A DNA stretch of 64,000 nt, from contig JBAIZL010000006.1 in NCBI GenBank assembly GCA_036971475.1, forward strand, positions 2,686,001 through 2,750,000. Reading direction: 5' to 3'. Positions within the stretch are counted from its first letter, which is position 1, and every line of letters starts with the position of its first letter. The notes under the pieces are model-generated. The model was not told where the DNA came from. It did no database searches and saw only the letters and a program-made list of their open reading frames with translations. Positions 1 through 11,089 of the stretch are shown here, piece after piece. Origin of the DNA: Prosapia bicincta (lineage: Eukaryota > Arthropoda > Insecta > Hemiptera > Cercopidae). A program made the translations under genes and the position numbers.

Positions 1-1367
1 TTTGGACTTAGTGTGATCAAGTAGCTGTTGGAAGACTACACACCTTAAAGATCATCTATTTCTGGTGACTAGCAACCCAAGGAACCGATACATGATTGAT
101 AGCTATCTTTCGATAGCTTAAAACTTTCTAAATGTATACCATCAACGGAAAAAGAAAAATATGCCTAGAAAGAAATACTTTGTTTGTAGGTGCCCCCCAC
201 AAAAAAAAGAAACTCTATGGATATGCAAGCATGTGATTTTGCTTTGTGTCTGCCTTCCATACTACAAACAATTTTCAAGTTAGTATGTAGCTAAATATTT
301 TATAAACATATCTTTTTCATATGTTTTAAGCCCAAAAAATATGAATGTCTATTTTCATTTGAAAAAAAAAAATACTATAGCCTTTGTATAGACGGCTTAC
401 CTTTGTTTTTTTTTTATTGTTTACTACCAACATTGGGGTGTTTATTTAAATAATTTGTTTCTTATCAAAGAAGTGGTTAAAATGACATTTTTCTCATAAG
501 GCGCAAATTATCAATATGTTGATAAAAACGTTATTTAGCAAATTAAGAAATGGTTACTTTTTGGGGCATGTTGGATGTTTGGAATGTTACTGTTCAAAAG
601 GTTAAACATCAAAATTAGAATTTTGATAACGTATAGTTAGCTCATTTATTAATTCTTTTTTGCAATAAATGTGTTCTAATTTAAGGAATAAGTGACGACT
701 TGAGTGACTAGAAATATTTTTCAGTCAGAAGAAACCTTTATGGGTCAACAACTAAAAACTATTAAATATTATGGAATTTTTAAATTGATCTTTCAGTTGA
801 TTCATATTATCACATATTTCTTTTGCAGAAGCATACAAACTCTGAATAGATATCTTGTTTGGGTGAGGGAAACACATTTTCACTAACTGTAAAAGTTTGA
901 TAGTTTTCTATTTGTTTTTGTGTTATTGATAGCTGATTCAAAGTGTTTAAATGCACCTGATACCAATAAACTGTCAGCTGTTAGCATTTGGGCAATGTTT
1001 ACAAAATAAAAACATGTTTATTAGATCATAGAAAAATTTCATTGCAAAAGTTAAACAAAATAAAAACTCTTCATTTTAAAGTAAAATTTTTAATCCAGAA
1101 GTTTCCTTTGCAGTAGTCTGGTCCCAACCGCCCTTATATTGTATTGTCTTAAATATGTGATGAATTCTAGTACTAACAACTTTTACCTGAAAGTTCAATC
1201 CTGTTTGAGACACAGTTAATATTTTATTACATATTGAACATAGTACATCGGTTTGTATTGATTATGAGAAAAAGAAACAAAACCTACTAACATTGGCAAA
1301 AACAATGTAACTGATTTAATGATTTTTGAGCAAGCATTTTTAATAACTAAATTTAATTTTGTTTGTT
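1..1367. other. AT-rich DNA without recognised features
   Basis: No gene or repeat is recognised. A 60-codon open frame at 704-886 has no domain, no codon signature and no splice context, so it is not called. Confidence 0.6.
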
Positions 1368-1556
1368 CTAATCATCTTGAATTCACTGATTAAACTACAA
1401 TTAAATAATACTTAACTAAGTGAATACATAAGGGCTTACTTGCTGATGCGTTTTAAAACAATCGTTCCTTTTACTAATCAAGATAGAGGCTTTGCTTCGT
1501 AAAAGGAATGATTGTTTTGAAACACATCAGCAAATAAGTCCTTATGTATTCCCTTA
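1368..1556. repeat. PLE-B inverted terminal-repeat fragment
   Basis: Two inverted copies of the PLE-B end face each other here. Both show the 'ttacttgctgatgcg' and 'cgtaaaaggaatgattg' blocks also found at the 3' end of the PLE-B copy at 44962-45060. No coding part is left. The LINE at 1572-5836 is inserted at its right edge, and PLE-like flank resumes at 5852. Confidence 0.65.
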
Positions 1557-1571
1557 GTCAAGTATTATTTC
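1557..1571. repeat. Target-site duplication, left copy (LINE)
   Basis: The 15 bases gtcaagtattatttc are repeated exactly at 5837-5851. The two copies bracket the LINE and define its ends. Confidence 0.9.
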
Positions 1572-1588
1572 TTACTTCTTACTTCTTA

Positions 1589-4500
1589 TTACGAGCTTCC
1601 AAGGTTGGCCTCGATGGCTCGATGTCTCCTATACACACACTCTGCCAATGGCCAGAAACAACTTTCTTTCAAGATTCTGTCCAGGGTACATTCCCGTCCT
1701 AGATGCTTTATCAAGGGACTCCTTGTTGCTGCTGTTACAGGACACTTCAAGAGTATGTGCTCTAATGTTTCCTCTTCTTGCTTGCACACTCCACAGATAG
1801 AGTCGTTAGTAATATGAAACCTTTTCAAATATGTATTGGTGACAATGTGTCCCATACGAGCTCGTGCCGCAAAAGATGCCACTGAACGTGATAATGACTT
1901 GAAGATCTTTGGATCATTAGGTTGTTTTTGTAATGAATAATATTCGCGTCCAGTATTGCATTCTCTCCATTTCTTTCTCCAACAGATGTGAGATTCTTTA
2001 TCAACTGCCTCTTTGCAATTAGTTAAGGAGTAACAACTTTCAGGAGATGGAAACAAGTTGCAAGACTCCTTGGCAGATCTGTCAGCTTCCTCATTCCCAG
2101 GAACACCACAATGACTGGGGATCCATTGAAATACAATATTTTTCTGTTCTAAGTTTTTTAACAATTTAGTTATTTCAGATGTTCGAAAATGGTAGTCTGT
2201 AGTGTGCTGTACTTGAAGGGCTTGAAGGGCCGACCTGGAATCGGTGAGAATGCAGATGTTCTGTGCATCCATAGTATTGCTAAAAACCAAAGCAGCATTT
2301 AAGGCCATCAATTCAGCATTCATGCTTGAAGAGGAATCGCAGGGCACATAGTAATCCTCGTTTAATTCTGGACAATGAAAAGCTGCACCTCCCCTATGGT
2401 TCTCTTCATCAACGGAACCATCTGTGTAGATTTTTACAAAGTTGTTATATGTGGTGTTTATCAATTCCATAGCGACAGATTTTAGTAGGTGAGGTGAATC
2501 TTCTTTTGTGAGTGAACCAGGAATTTCAAGATTGGTTTTTATTGGGATTCGAAGCCAGGGTTGTTGTTCCAAAACAACTGGAATTTTTCCTGATTCCATT
2601 GTGTTTAATGATTCGCAGGGTTTGTTATGATGGTAGAACAGTGACTGTCGGATGTTAGTTACCAATGCAATGTTAGAAAGAGTGTTAAGTGAAATTGCTT
2701 TCATCTGAAAATGTTTCTTCCACATTCTGTTTTTTATATATAAGTCAAAGGGCATGACTGACAGTTCAATTTCCATAGACTGTATACTTGTGGTTTTTGG
2801 ACAACCCAAACAAATCCTCAGAGATGAGTTCTGTAATATTTGTAATTTTCGAATATGAGTTTCAGCTGTTCCACCCCAAACTTCACAACAATACATGATT
2901 TTTGATCTTACAAAGGACAAATAAAAATTCCTTAATATATATGTATCTGCTCCCCATGTCTTGCTGGCTATAACTTTCAACGCTTTTATTCTATTTGCAC
3001 ATTTGTCCGCTATGAAATGGACATGTTCTTTCCACAGTAGTTTTGGATCCAGTTTAATACCCAGAAGTACAGGATTTGGGTTATGCCGCAGTACGTTTCC
3101 ATTTAAGTTTATAACTGGTTTATAGTTTGTGTGCAAGTATCGCCTGGAGAAGAAGCATACTTCAGTTTTTGATATTGAAATGGTTAGTCCCCATTTTTCA
3201 GACCACTCAGAGATTTTGTTAAGTGCCTTTTCCAGTTGGTGAGTAGAAGCAGTTGGGTCTTTATCAGTGGCCCAGATAGTGACATCATCTGCAAAAATAG
3301 CCATGCCGATGCCTGGAAGGTCTATATTCCCTAAATTTTGCATCATTATGTTAAAAAGAGTAGGACTAATGACTGACCCATGTGGTATTCCGTTTAGAGT
3401 ACATTCTTCTTCAGAGTAGGTATCAGTGATCTTAGTTTTAATTTTCCTATCCTTAAGGAAGTCTACAATGTATTTCAATATCCTCCCTTTTAAACCGATT
3501 TCCATACACTGCGAAATAATAGATATGCGTGAGACCTTATCAAAGGCTGCTTCGAAATCGATGAACACAGCTGATGTACACATTTTGTTTGAGAATCCGG
3601 TATATATACTTTCTGTAAAGTTTAGTAAAGCATCACAGGTGCTTCGTTTAGGTCTGAACCCGAAAAGACATGAACCCAGCAGATTATAATTTTCAAGCCT
3701 CCAAGTTAAGCGGTTATTAACCAGTCTCTCCAAAAGTTTACCGAGACATGACGTCAAGGCTATAGGCCTGTAAGAAGAAGCAAGTTCAGGAGATTTTCCT
3801 GGTTTTACAAGTGGAATAATTATAGCCTGTTTCCATTTTTGTGGTATGTTACCTGTCTCCCAGATTTGTGTAAAATTGCATCTTATTTCTTCCATAAATG
3901 ACTCAGAACAATGCTGTAACATTAAATTATGAATGTTATCTTCTCCTGGCGTAGATGACTTCAATTGTGCTACTGCAGCCTTCATTTCAGTTTCTGTGAT
4001 AGGTTTATCACAGATATCAGTTTGGGAAATTGCTTCATTAAAAGTTGTAAGAAAGCTCTTTTTCTCATTCTTCAGATGAGTCGGCCAATTTTCCTCAATA
4101 CCTGACTTTTTGACATATAATTTGTTGAATACATTAGCAATGTCATTATCATTAGTAGTTATGATCCCATCCGGATTTGTGATCTGATAGATTTTATTAT
4201 CAGGTTTTCCCTGAATTGCTTTAAATCTTTTCCATACAGCTGAGCAAGGTGTGTTTGAGTTGATGCTACCTATGAAGTCATGCCAAGAGGTCCTTTTAGC
4301 CTCTTTTATAGATCTCTTACATTTAGCCGATGCCTGGTTGTATTTGCTTCTATTTTCGGGTGTTCTAAATTTCTTCCACATTTTTCTGGCTTTTTGTCTT
4401 TCTAATCTAAGGAGGGATATTCTCTTATTCCACCAAATGTTACTAGGCTTTTGTTTATTTTTATTTACCTTAATGCTAGGGATACTTTCCGAGGCAGCAA

Positions 4501-5689
4501 TCATTAGTTTCTGTACAATGTTTTCTGTATTACTTTCTGTGCAGTTTACTGTGTTATTAGTAAGATGTCTAAATAGGGGCCAATTTGCATCTTTTATTTT
4601 ATGTTGCGTAGTAATAACTCTATGTGCATTAACATTTCCCTCTTTACTGTCGATATTAAAATATACTGGGAAGTGGTCACTAATTAGATCTTTACCCACA
4701 TACCAATTACTGATTATGTCTAACAGATCTGGAGAAGACAGGGTAAGGTCCAATGTACTCAATGATCCTGTACTTGGTGACTGGTATGTTGGTTCCTTGT
4801 TTTTGTTTACAAGTACCAAATTGGAGTTCACAATCCATTCGTAAACTATTAGGCCATTCCTGTTGTCATTTCCTTTATTCCAAAAGCCATGTCTAGCATT
4901 AAAATCACCCATGATAAGGAGACATTTATCTGAAATCAGTAATTTTTGAAGTTCCTCATCAGTTACTAATTGATTAGGAATATACACGTTGACTACTCTT
5001 ATATTAACATCTTGGTTAATAGTTATGTCACAGCTAAGTGCTTCCATATTTGTGGTGGTGATAGATTGATGACTTCTAACAACTATAGATTTATGTATCA
5101 AAGTTATGACACCACCACCTCTGCCATTTGCTCGTGAATTGTTAAAAATATTAAAATTCTTGAAACGAGGGTGCCGCTTTTCGTCTACAGGCAACCATGA
5201 CTCTTGAACACATATAACCTTAGCATTACTCAAATCCAATTCTTGTTTCAACTCTTCTATTTTATTCATCAAGGAGCGGGCATTCCAGTGCAAAAATTTC
5301 TGAGATTGATATTTAATGTGGGAATTATGCAGGTCTTTTGTTTTTCTCTCACGTTCATTAAAGTTTGTACCCAATGATATATGTTGTTTCATCTTCTCAT
5401 CTTTTGACTTTTTCTTCATTTGGATATGCATTTCTACTGCCTGCTTTCTGCTATGACACCATAATTCGATTCTTTTGTTTTTTCCCACTCCTCGATTTCT
5501 CATAATAATATTTCTATCTATTCCATATAATTCTCTTACACATTCAATGTGCTCGTCCTTGATATTCCAGATGTTTACTTTAAGACGATCAGGATGATTA
5601 TTTCTTTGCTTATTATAACAGAAAGCAGTCCCCACCCGGAGATCCGATTGGGGGACTAATACTCCGGAATGTTTTACTCTCTGATTCAT
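1589..5689 (-). CDS. LINE polyprotein: endonuclease, reverse transcriptase, RNase H
   Basis: The 1366-residue product would nick target DNA and copy its own RNA by target-primed reverse transcription. Residues 1-130 are basic and unrecognised. An APE-like endonuclease spans about 132-345, with WNARS at 135, QESW at 162, GDFNARH at 261 and SDHFPV at 337. Reverse transcriptase spans about 610-880, with SSYRPIALTS near 638, FGFRPKRST at 677, DFEAAFDKV at 711, GIPHGSVISPTLFN at 767 and the catalytic FADD at 799. RNase H spans about 1086-1210, with Asp1090 (YTDGS), Glu1126 (NAEL), Asp1150 (LTDSRS) and HCGVPGNEEAD. A CX2CX8HX4C knuckle begins at 1299. No stop or frameshift interrupts the ORF and all catalytic residues I checked are present, so it could still be active. 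The ATG at 5689 is the first in the long frame, 147 nt from the element's 5' end. Confidence 0.93.
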   Translation of the reverse strand: MNQRVKHSGVLVPQSDLRVGTAFCYNKQRNNHPDRLKVNIWNIKDEHIECVRELYGIDRNIIMRNRGVGKNKRIELWCHSRKQAVEMHIQMKKKSKDEKMKQHISLGTNFNERERKTKDLHNSHIKYQSQKFLHWNARSLMNKIEELKQELDLSNAKVICVQESWLPVDEKRHPRFKNFNIFNNSRANGRGGGVITLIHKSIVVRSHQSITTTNMEALSCDITINQDVNIRVVNVYIPNQLVTDEELQKLLISDKCLLIMGDFNARHGFWNKGNDNRNGLIVYEWIVNSNLVLVNKNKEPTYQSPSTGSLSTLDLTLSSPDLLDIISNWYVGKDLISDHFPVYFNIDSKEGNVNAHRVITTQHKIKDANWPLFRHLTNNTVNCTESNTENIVQKLMIAASESIPSIKVNKNKQKPSNIWWNKRISLLRLERQKARKMWKKFRTPENRSKYNQASAKCKRSIKEAKRTSWHDFIGSINSNTPCSAVWKRFKAIQGKPDNKIYQITNPDGIITTNDNDIANVFNKLYVKKSGIEENWPTHLKNEKKSFLTTFNEAISQTDICDKPITETEMKAAVAQLKSSTPGEDNIHNLMLQHCSESFMEEIRCNFTQIWETGNIPQKWKQAIIIPLVKPGKSPELASSYRPIALTSCLGKLLERLVNNRLTWRLENYNLLGSCLFGFRPKRSTCDALLNFTESIYTGFSNKMCTSAVFIDFEAAFDKVSRISIISQCMEIGLKGRILKYIVDFLKDRKIKTKITDTYSEEECTLNGIPHGSVISPTLFNIMMQNLGNIDLPGIGMAIFADDVTIWATDKDPTASTHQLEKALNKISEWSEKWGLTISISKTEVCFFSRRYLHTNYKPVINLNGNVLRHNPNPVLLGIKLDPKLLWKEHVHFIADKCANRIKALKVIASKTWGADTYILRNFYLSFVRSKIMYCCEVWGGTAETHIRKLQILQNSSLRICLGCPKTTSIQSMEIELSVMPFDLYIKNRMWKKHFQMKAISLNTLSNIALVTNIRQSLFYHHNKPCESLNTMESGKIPVVLEQQPWLRIPIKTNLEIPGSLTKEDSPHLLKSVAMELINTTYNNFVKIYTDGSVDEENHRGGAAFHCPELNEDYYVPCDSSSSMNAELMALNAALVFSNTMDAQNICILTDSRSALQALQVQHTTDYHFRTSEITKLLKNLEQKNIVFQWIPSHCGVPGNEEADRSAKESCNLFPSPESCYSLTNCKEAVDKESHICWRKKWRECNTGREYYSLQKQPNDPKIFKSLSRSVASFAARARMGHIVTNTYLKRFHITNDSICGVCKQEEETLEHILLKCPVTAATRSPLIKHLGRECTLDRILKESCFWPLAECVYRRHRAIEANLGSS

Positions 5690-5742
5690 TCTGCCATATT
5701 TGTGTATGTATTAGGGGGCTGCAGTGGTCTTATGCAGCTTCT

Positions 5743-5836
5743 GTGGACACCTCTTAGTTCACTTGGGTTTGCTTAAGCTAATGGAATTCCAAGTTTAAGC
5801 CCCCTCACCGCGTCAAGGTGAGTGTCCACGAGGGGG
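5743..5836 (-). ncRNA. HDV-like self-cleaving ribozyme at the LINE 5' end
   Basis: Read 5' to 3' on the minus strand, the first 94 nt form the nested double pseudoknot of HDV-like ribozymes. P1 is CCCCCTC (5836-5830) with GAGGGGG (5806-5800), 7 bp. P2 is GTGGACAC (5829-5822) with GTGTCCAC (5750-5743), 8 bp. P3 is ACC/GGT closing a 7-nt L3 (TTGACGC). P4 can form as ACTTGG/CCAAGT. The strand before P2 3' carries CTAAG (5757-5753), which matches the J4/2 segment with the catalytic C. Such ribozymes are known at the 5' ends of R2, RTE, Baggins and trypanosomatid L1Tc elements, where they free the 5' end of the retrotransposon RNA. P1 starts at the inferred first element base, as expected. Activity is inferred. 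Confidence 0.75.
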
Positions 5837-5851
5837 GTCAAGTATTATTTC
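5837..5851. repeat. Target-site duplication, right copy (LINE)
   Basis: Exact repeat of 1557-1571. Confidence 0.9.
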
Positions 5852-7334
5852 ATTATAGGTAAAATTAATTGATTAGTGTGATATTGTATGTATTTAGTGT
5901 TGTAAATTTAGGTTTTAACACTGAACACCTCTGTGATGACTTAACAACAATTAACTCTCTAGGTTCTTATTGAGTTTAAAAGAGTTCTAAAAAGGTTTTA
6001 TAAATTAAGAAAGTTTGTTAGCTGTGCAACCATAACAAGTCAGTAATTTAAGAAAGTCAGATTACTAGGGTAACAATTCTTTTTTACTGATTTATAATCT
6101 TTGATAAAATGAAAAACCATTATAAATTTGTTCACACAGGAAAAATTATATGTTCCATCAGCTTGAACGGAAACAAAATCTACATTAATTTATTCCATTT
6201 TGTAGATAGTCCATTTATACATTATACCCTACACACAGTTCATTTTATCAGATGTTTATTTGAAGCTTGTAGAACTCACCAGATGATCTTCCAATACACT
6301 ATCCAGAATTTTAAAAAGTTACCATGATTAAATAAATTTTCGGTTCCTTACGATCCCTTAAACGAAGTTTATGAGTAATATAAAACTTTAAACCGTATAT
6401 TATAACCTAATAATAATGTGCCTGTTCATTATATTTTTGGATGAAATTGTAACAGTAAAATCAATTATTTTTAATTGTCAATCATATTCGTCTTTCAGCA
6501 GAAATTGAATATACCCCTCTCTTCATGCCATTTTCACTAACATATATAATCGTTATAGCAGACCAATCCTGCCAGGGATTATGAACAAAACCAGTACAGA
6601 AAACTTAAAAAATTAAAGTTATAAGTGACACAATCGTTTTGATAACTTATATCCTAAAACTGTGTTATACTTAAAAATGTGTTTGGATTACAATGTATTT
6701 AAAACTGTGTCAGTTAGAATCACATATTACTCAATGACAAATATTTTTAGCAAGGTTAGTATATACTATTGTAATTCTATTAACATGTCAACTGAATTTG
6801 AAACATAGAATAGTTACTCGCCAGATTAGATACTTTTCTTTGTACACTTTGACTATTATTTATAAGTTGTCCTTCTAGTTTTGGTGATATTTAATGTTAT
6901 TTTTGATTAATTGATCTGAATTATTTTCAAAATCAATTGTGATGAATTATTTATTGATAGAAAAGTTTTTATTTTAACTCGCTCTCCAAATGAGAAGCAC
7001 TTTCTCTGTTGTGTTTTTAAAATTTTTTATTTAAATGTTTAGTGTCCTTAAAACTGTTCTTTGACTACACATTTACTCTCACTATGGAACAGTAAGCAAT
7101 AAAAACAAAAAATAAGCTCTCTTGCTCTTACTATCCACTTGGAAGAAATAGAAAGTTTTTGGTTGATCCGGCCCTAACTTCTTAGCTATTTATTTTTCCT
7201 CAAATAATAAATTATAAAATAGAGTTTTTATTAAATTATAAACAGTTTAACTTATAAAAATATAATAATGACTGAAACAGCAACAAAATTTTTATTGCAT
7301 TATTAAATAATGTGATATTATTATTATTAATATT
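5852..7334. other. AT-rich DNA without recognised features
   Basis: The first bases continue the sequence interrupted by the LINE. The 72-codon frame at 6109-6327 lacks any domain. Nothing else is recognised. Confidence 0.55.
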
Positions 7335-7520
7335 GTTGATTCCATCTTCACGTGAGCTACTAGTTATCACTAAACACTTTTAAATGTTTCTAAACTTGCC
7401 TATAGTAAACTATAGCAAACTCCATGTTACGGTCTCAGTTGACAATGGGACACATTTCCTGAAACAGCCGTCGTCAACAAACAAAGTAAGTACTACTATA
7501 GGCAAGTTTAGAAATATTAT
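7335..7520. repeat. Repeat family A, copy 1 (foldback)
   Basis: Family A is a foldback of about 250-280 bp whose outer ends read ttgattccatcttcacgtga and whose inner part reads 'gcctatagtagcacttactt', both inverted at the other end. This copy has the left end, a shortened centre and the right inner arm. The right arm keeps the hairpin GGGA/TCCT followed by GAAAC, the family's hammerhead-like core. Confidence 0.75.
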
Positions 7521-7584
7521 TATTACTTAATAATGCAATGACTAATTAAGTAATAATATTAATACTTAATATTAGGGTAGGTAA

Positions 7585-8324
7585 CAGTGCCCAATTACAT
7601 TGGTGGGGCTCATGACAAGGGGTCTCCCCAGATTTACGAGGTGCGGAGACAATTTTGAAATTTGATACCTACTTAACTCGTTTTACATTCTAAGCACCTA
7701 CAACTTTTATTAAGTTATACTTATTGATTAATATTTTAACATTGCTATAACTAATAGACGTATTACGGTGTGATTTACGAAATGTTGCTAGGTTGGGTAG
7801 TTAAGTGATTGCCTATGCTAAAGCGTTGAGTACTCAACGAGTAGTGTTTATCAAGTTTTACTTTTAAAAGTATATTAGGCCACTGTGTATGCGCATCAAA
7901 GGATCTATAAATGGAAACATTGTGAGAACATTACAAATAAGCCTAACAATGCTGCTTCCTAAATCATATAGAATTGTAGTAGCAGCACTGATTAGTCATT
8001 TCTCAGCACATGCGCATGACTACGGGATTCCATCCCAGGCCACCCTTAACACACGCGTTGAGTGACGTCACCGCACGGTTTTGGCTGTTTCAGCTTATTC
8101 CACGCACACTCAATGTACTAGTCTGGGGCTCTCTGTTGTAAGCCCCGGGCGGAGCTTGTGGCTAATTTCGTGCGTCAACTGCTAAATATTTTATGATTTT
8201 AACATTACTTAAATAATTCTAAGCTCTTCTTAACCTAATTTAAGACAAATGAATATTAATTAAAAATTAATTTTTGTAATTGGGAGGGCTGCGTCCCAGA
8301 GCCCTTTTTTACAAACCGCCACTG
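7585..8324. mobile_element. Non-autonomous hAT-superfamily transposon
   Basis: The element starts CAGTG and ends CACTG and is bracketed by an exact 8-bp duplication GTAGGTAA (7577-7584 and 8325-8332). An 8-bp duplication with short CAGTG-type inverted ends is the hAT hallmark. The 740-bp interior is locally GC-rich around 7980-8170 and holds no transposase that I can see, so it would have needed a helper transposase. Confidence 0.8.
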
Positions 8325-8626
8325 GTAGGTAATACACCTATATCCCTTAAATTTAAACATAATAAGTTTATATTACTTACCTTTATTTAATGTCTGTTAG
8401 TAACTATTCAATGTTGTTTAGGTTAATGTCAAATCATAGACCAATGTTTTTAGAAATACTCTATCCGAAAACCCATTTCAAGAGCTATAAATTTATTAAT
8501 CTATTATTAAGATATAGCTAACAATTTATAAAATCCATAACAATACTTTCAACATAATTAAACATTTCACTACTATTAATAAATATTCGCATTTACAAGT
8601 CAAACTGCGCCCCAAAACAAGTCAAA

Positions 8627-8739
8627 TTTTTACTAAAACACTTGTAAATATTTACAAACGTGCCTATAGTAGCACTTACTTGTATTTGTTGAGGACGGCT
8701 GTTTTGGGAGATGTGTCCCATTGTCAACTTAGACTATAA
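8627..8739. repeat. Repeat family A, copy 2 (left half)
   Basis: The left inner arm of family A (cctatagtagcacttact and the tgtttt...gtgtcccattgtcaa block) is present. It stops abruptly where the large foldback at 8740 begins; the right half is absent. Confidence 0.7.
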
Positions 8740-9220
8740 CTGATCTCAAGGTTTTTGCAGGTTAGGGTATTAGGGTGGGAGTGGGAAATTATAGTGGGTT
8801 GGGTGTACTTTGTGAGTATTAGGAGTTATGATGTCAAAAAGTGTGTGTGAGTTATAATGTAATTGTGTATTGAGTATGTGTGTAGGGTGTAGTTTGAAAT
8901 GCCTATATATTTCATATTGTTCGGTTGTGTAACATTGGTTATTTCTGTTTTATTTATGAAGAATTTGTAGGTTAGATGTTATGTCTATGTAGTCTACAAA
9001 TTCTTCATAAACAACACAGAAATAACTAATGTTACACAACCAAACAATACGAAATATACAGACACTTCACACTACACCCTACACACATACTCAATACACA
9101 ATTACATTATAACTCACACACACTCTTTGACATCATAACTCCTAATACTCACAAAGTACACCCCCACCATAATTTCCCACCCCACCCTAATACCCTAACG
9201 TATGAAAACCTTGAGATCAG
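8740..9220. repeat. Large foldback, about 230-bp arms
   Basis: The two arms are near-perfect reverse complements, from ctgatctcaagg at 8740 to ccttgagatcag ending at 9220, around a loop of roughly 25-30 bases near 8980. A transcript would form a long dsRNA hairpin. No coding potential or known element end is recognised. Confidence 0.85.
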
Positions 9221-11089
9221 TTGCTTTATATGGTGAACAAAACAACAATAAACGGTTGACTTGAAGACCACTTCAGTTTTGAAGCATTGGCTGGGTCTCT
9301 GAAGGTCCATGGATCCTGGTATTCTATATAGGTCACCAAATAAATTTAGGTTTTGGGTTGAAAAGGCTAATCACAATTGGAAAGACATTTACTGTTACTA
9401 TTTGCTATATTTGGAGTCTTTGAGAGACGTTTTTGTTAAAGAAGTCACCTTATCATCCTAGACAGAACTTAGTCAATTTGACTGGTAGTAAAATTTAATG
9501 ATATTGTTTTCTAGGGATTAGACAGAATTGGGAGATTTTAATTAGGACTAAGAAGGAAAGAGAGAGTGAAGTTGAGAAGATGAGAGCTGTAATTGGCAAG
9601 ATAGAGGAAGCAATGAATGTTGTGCATGCAGAGAATTTGGAAATGCAACATAATTGGCGGGTTCTGGAGGTACAAAATTTATGTGAAAAGCATTTCATTT
9701 GGAAAAATGGGACTTCTTTCTGGGGTAATGGTTAAATTTTATATCAACACATTCCAGCGTACTACACCAGATCCCACCAATCTGAAAAGGTGTGTTATTC
9801 TTGAGAATGAAAAACGCTCCTTATGTTCTTGTTCTGCCAATCGCAACTTAGAAGAATGGCCAGTTACACTTCATCAGAGAGATTACACGTGAAGACATGA
9901 TATGGTATTGAGTACTGTATGACACAGTATTGAGCAGTGTAAGAAACATCAAATAGAAATACAAACTAAAGTTCATCTAAAGTTGTGAAATAAGTAAAAT
10001 AAAAGCCATACCTAACCTTTAGCCTTCTGTTGTAAGTAAGACTGATGACTGGGATACATTTACGAATGTAGGGAACCATGATTACAAGTTCCTATAGGAT
10101 GTTGCAACTACATCACATTGTCTTTAGTTTATGGTACTATCTGGGGAATTGTAATGTGTTAGTTTGATTGCATTAACTGTTTTGTGGGATACAAATTTCC
10201 AGTATAACATGAAGTAAAACTAAACATATATATAGCTCTGTTCAACCATCAGACAAAATGGTCATAAATGTTTCTATAATGCAGTAGAGATTGGTGTTAG
10301 GAGATTTCCTGGCAAATCCCTGTACAACTTACTAAAGGATCTGGGACTAGATTGGGATAGATGGAATATCAACTAATTTTTACAGAGACTATCAAAGACT
10401 GTACTGGAATGTGGTCATCTGGAGTATCAAAAATGGTGGCTGAATTATTCGGAGAAGTGGATGGCCAATAAGGGAAAAGTTACGGAAGCACTAAGCATTT
10501 TAACCTTCCCAGGTTCAGTACAGTCCCAAGTCCATGACTGGGTAAAATTAGTTCAAAAGTTTTAAGAAAGAGTTAGAACACCTTAGTGGGCCAATGTTAA
10601 ATAATACCACTTTATGTTCTAAAAAATTTTTTTTTTAATATTTTTTTGTTTTATTGTTGGTTTTGCCTAGCCCATTAGGCTCTCACGGGAGAACTTCCTT
10701 TTGTAGTACACTCCCTATATTAATTATGATGTTTCCAACATTTTATCATGGATTAAATGAATTTTCACCTCAAGCAATGTGTGAAAATTCCTCAATTCAT
10801 TCTCCTATAATGATTGCACAAGTGACTGTATATTGACGAATTTTTATTTGACCTTGCTTTTAAAATATATTTGGACAATTATATTTAAATATAAGTATTT
10901 AACAAAGATTTCCTTCAACTATAGGTTACATATAATAATCAAATCAATGTGCATTTTTTCTGTAAATGTGATTTAGAATGCATCGTATTTACTGAATTTT
11001 TGTTTAGAAGTTACACAAAATTAATTGTTAACTCTTTTTAAAACCATATATATTAATAATAAAACCAATAATACTTAGCTAAGTGAATA
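9221..11089. other. Mostly unassigned DNA with weak coding-like traces
   Basis: Apart from the possible exon at 9515-9669, stretches around 9700-9890 and 10320-10560 translate into ORF-like but broken peptides with no domain I recognise. This may be one decayed gene or element. 10570-11089 is plain AT-rich DNA. Confidence 0.4.
9515..9669 (+). pseudogene. Possible coiled-coil exon or gene fragment
   Basis: A 155-bp interval is bounded by an acceptor-like tgttttctag and a donor-like GAG|gtacaa. Between them one frame is open and encodes a charged peptide with heptad-like spacing (TKKERESEVEKMRAVIGKIE), typical of coiled coils. I cannot name the protein, and no matching exons were found nearby. 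It may be an orphan exon of a gene with very long introns, a decayed duplicate, or a chance ORF. Confidence 0.25.

Larger units (their letters stand above)
1572..5836 (-). mobile_element. Full-length non-LTR retrotransposon (I/Ingi/LOA-like group)
   Basis: This is a 4265-bp LINE bounded by an exact 15-bp duplication. On the minus strand it has a 147-nt 5' UTR that begins CCCCCTC, one long ORF, and almost no 3' UTR: the stop codon is followed at once by short TAAGAAG-type repeats, then the duplication. No separate gag-like ORF1 is present. An APE-type endonuclease plus RNase H plus a C-terminal knuckle places it in the I superfamily (I, Ingi, LOA, Nimb, Outcast); the exact clade needs a tree. 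The open ORF, exact TSD and full 5' end suggest a recent insertion. Confidence 0.92.

Noticed and set aside
4251..4844. 197-codon plus-strand ORF
   Set aside because: Antisense to the reverse transcriptase/endonuclease part of the LINE; its hydrophobic composition mirrors the sense codons.
8760..8780. Telomere-like ttaggg repeats
   Set aside because: Only two degenerate units occur, and they belong to the arm of the foldback.
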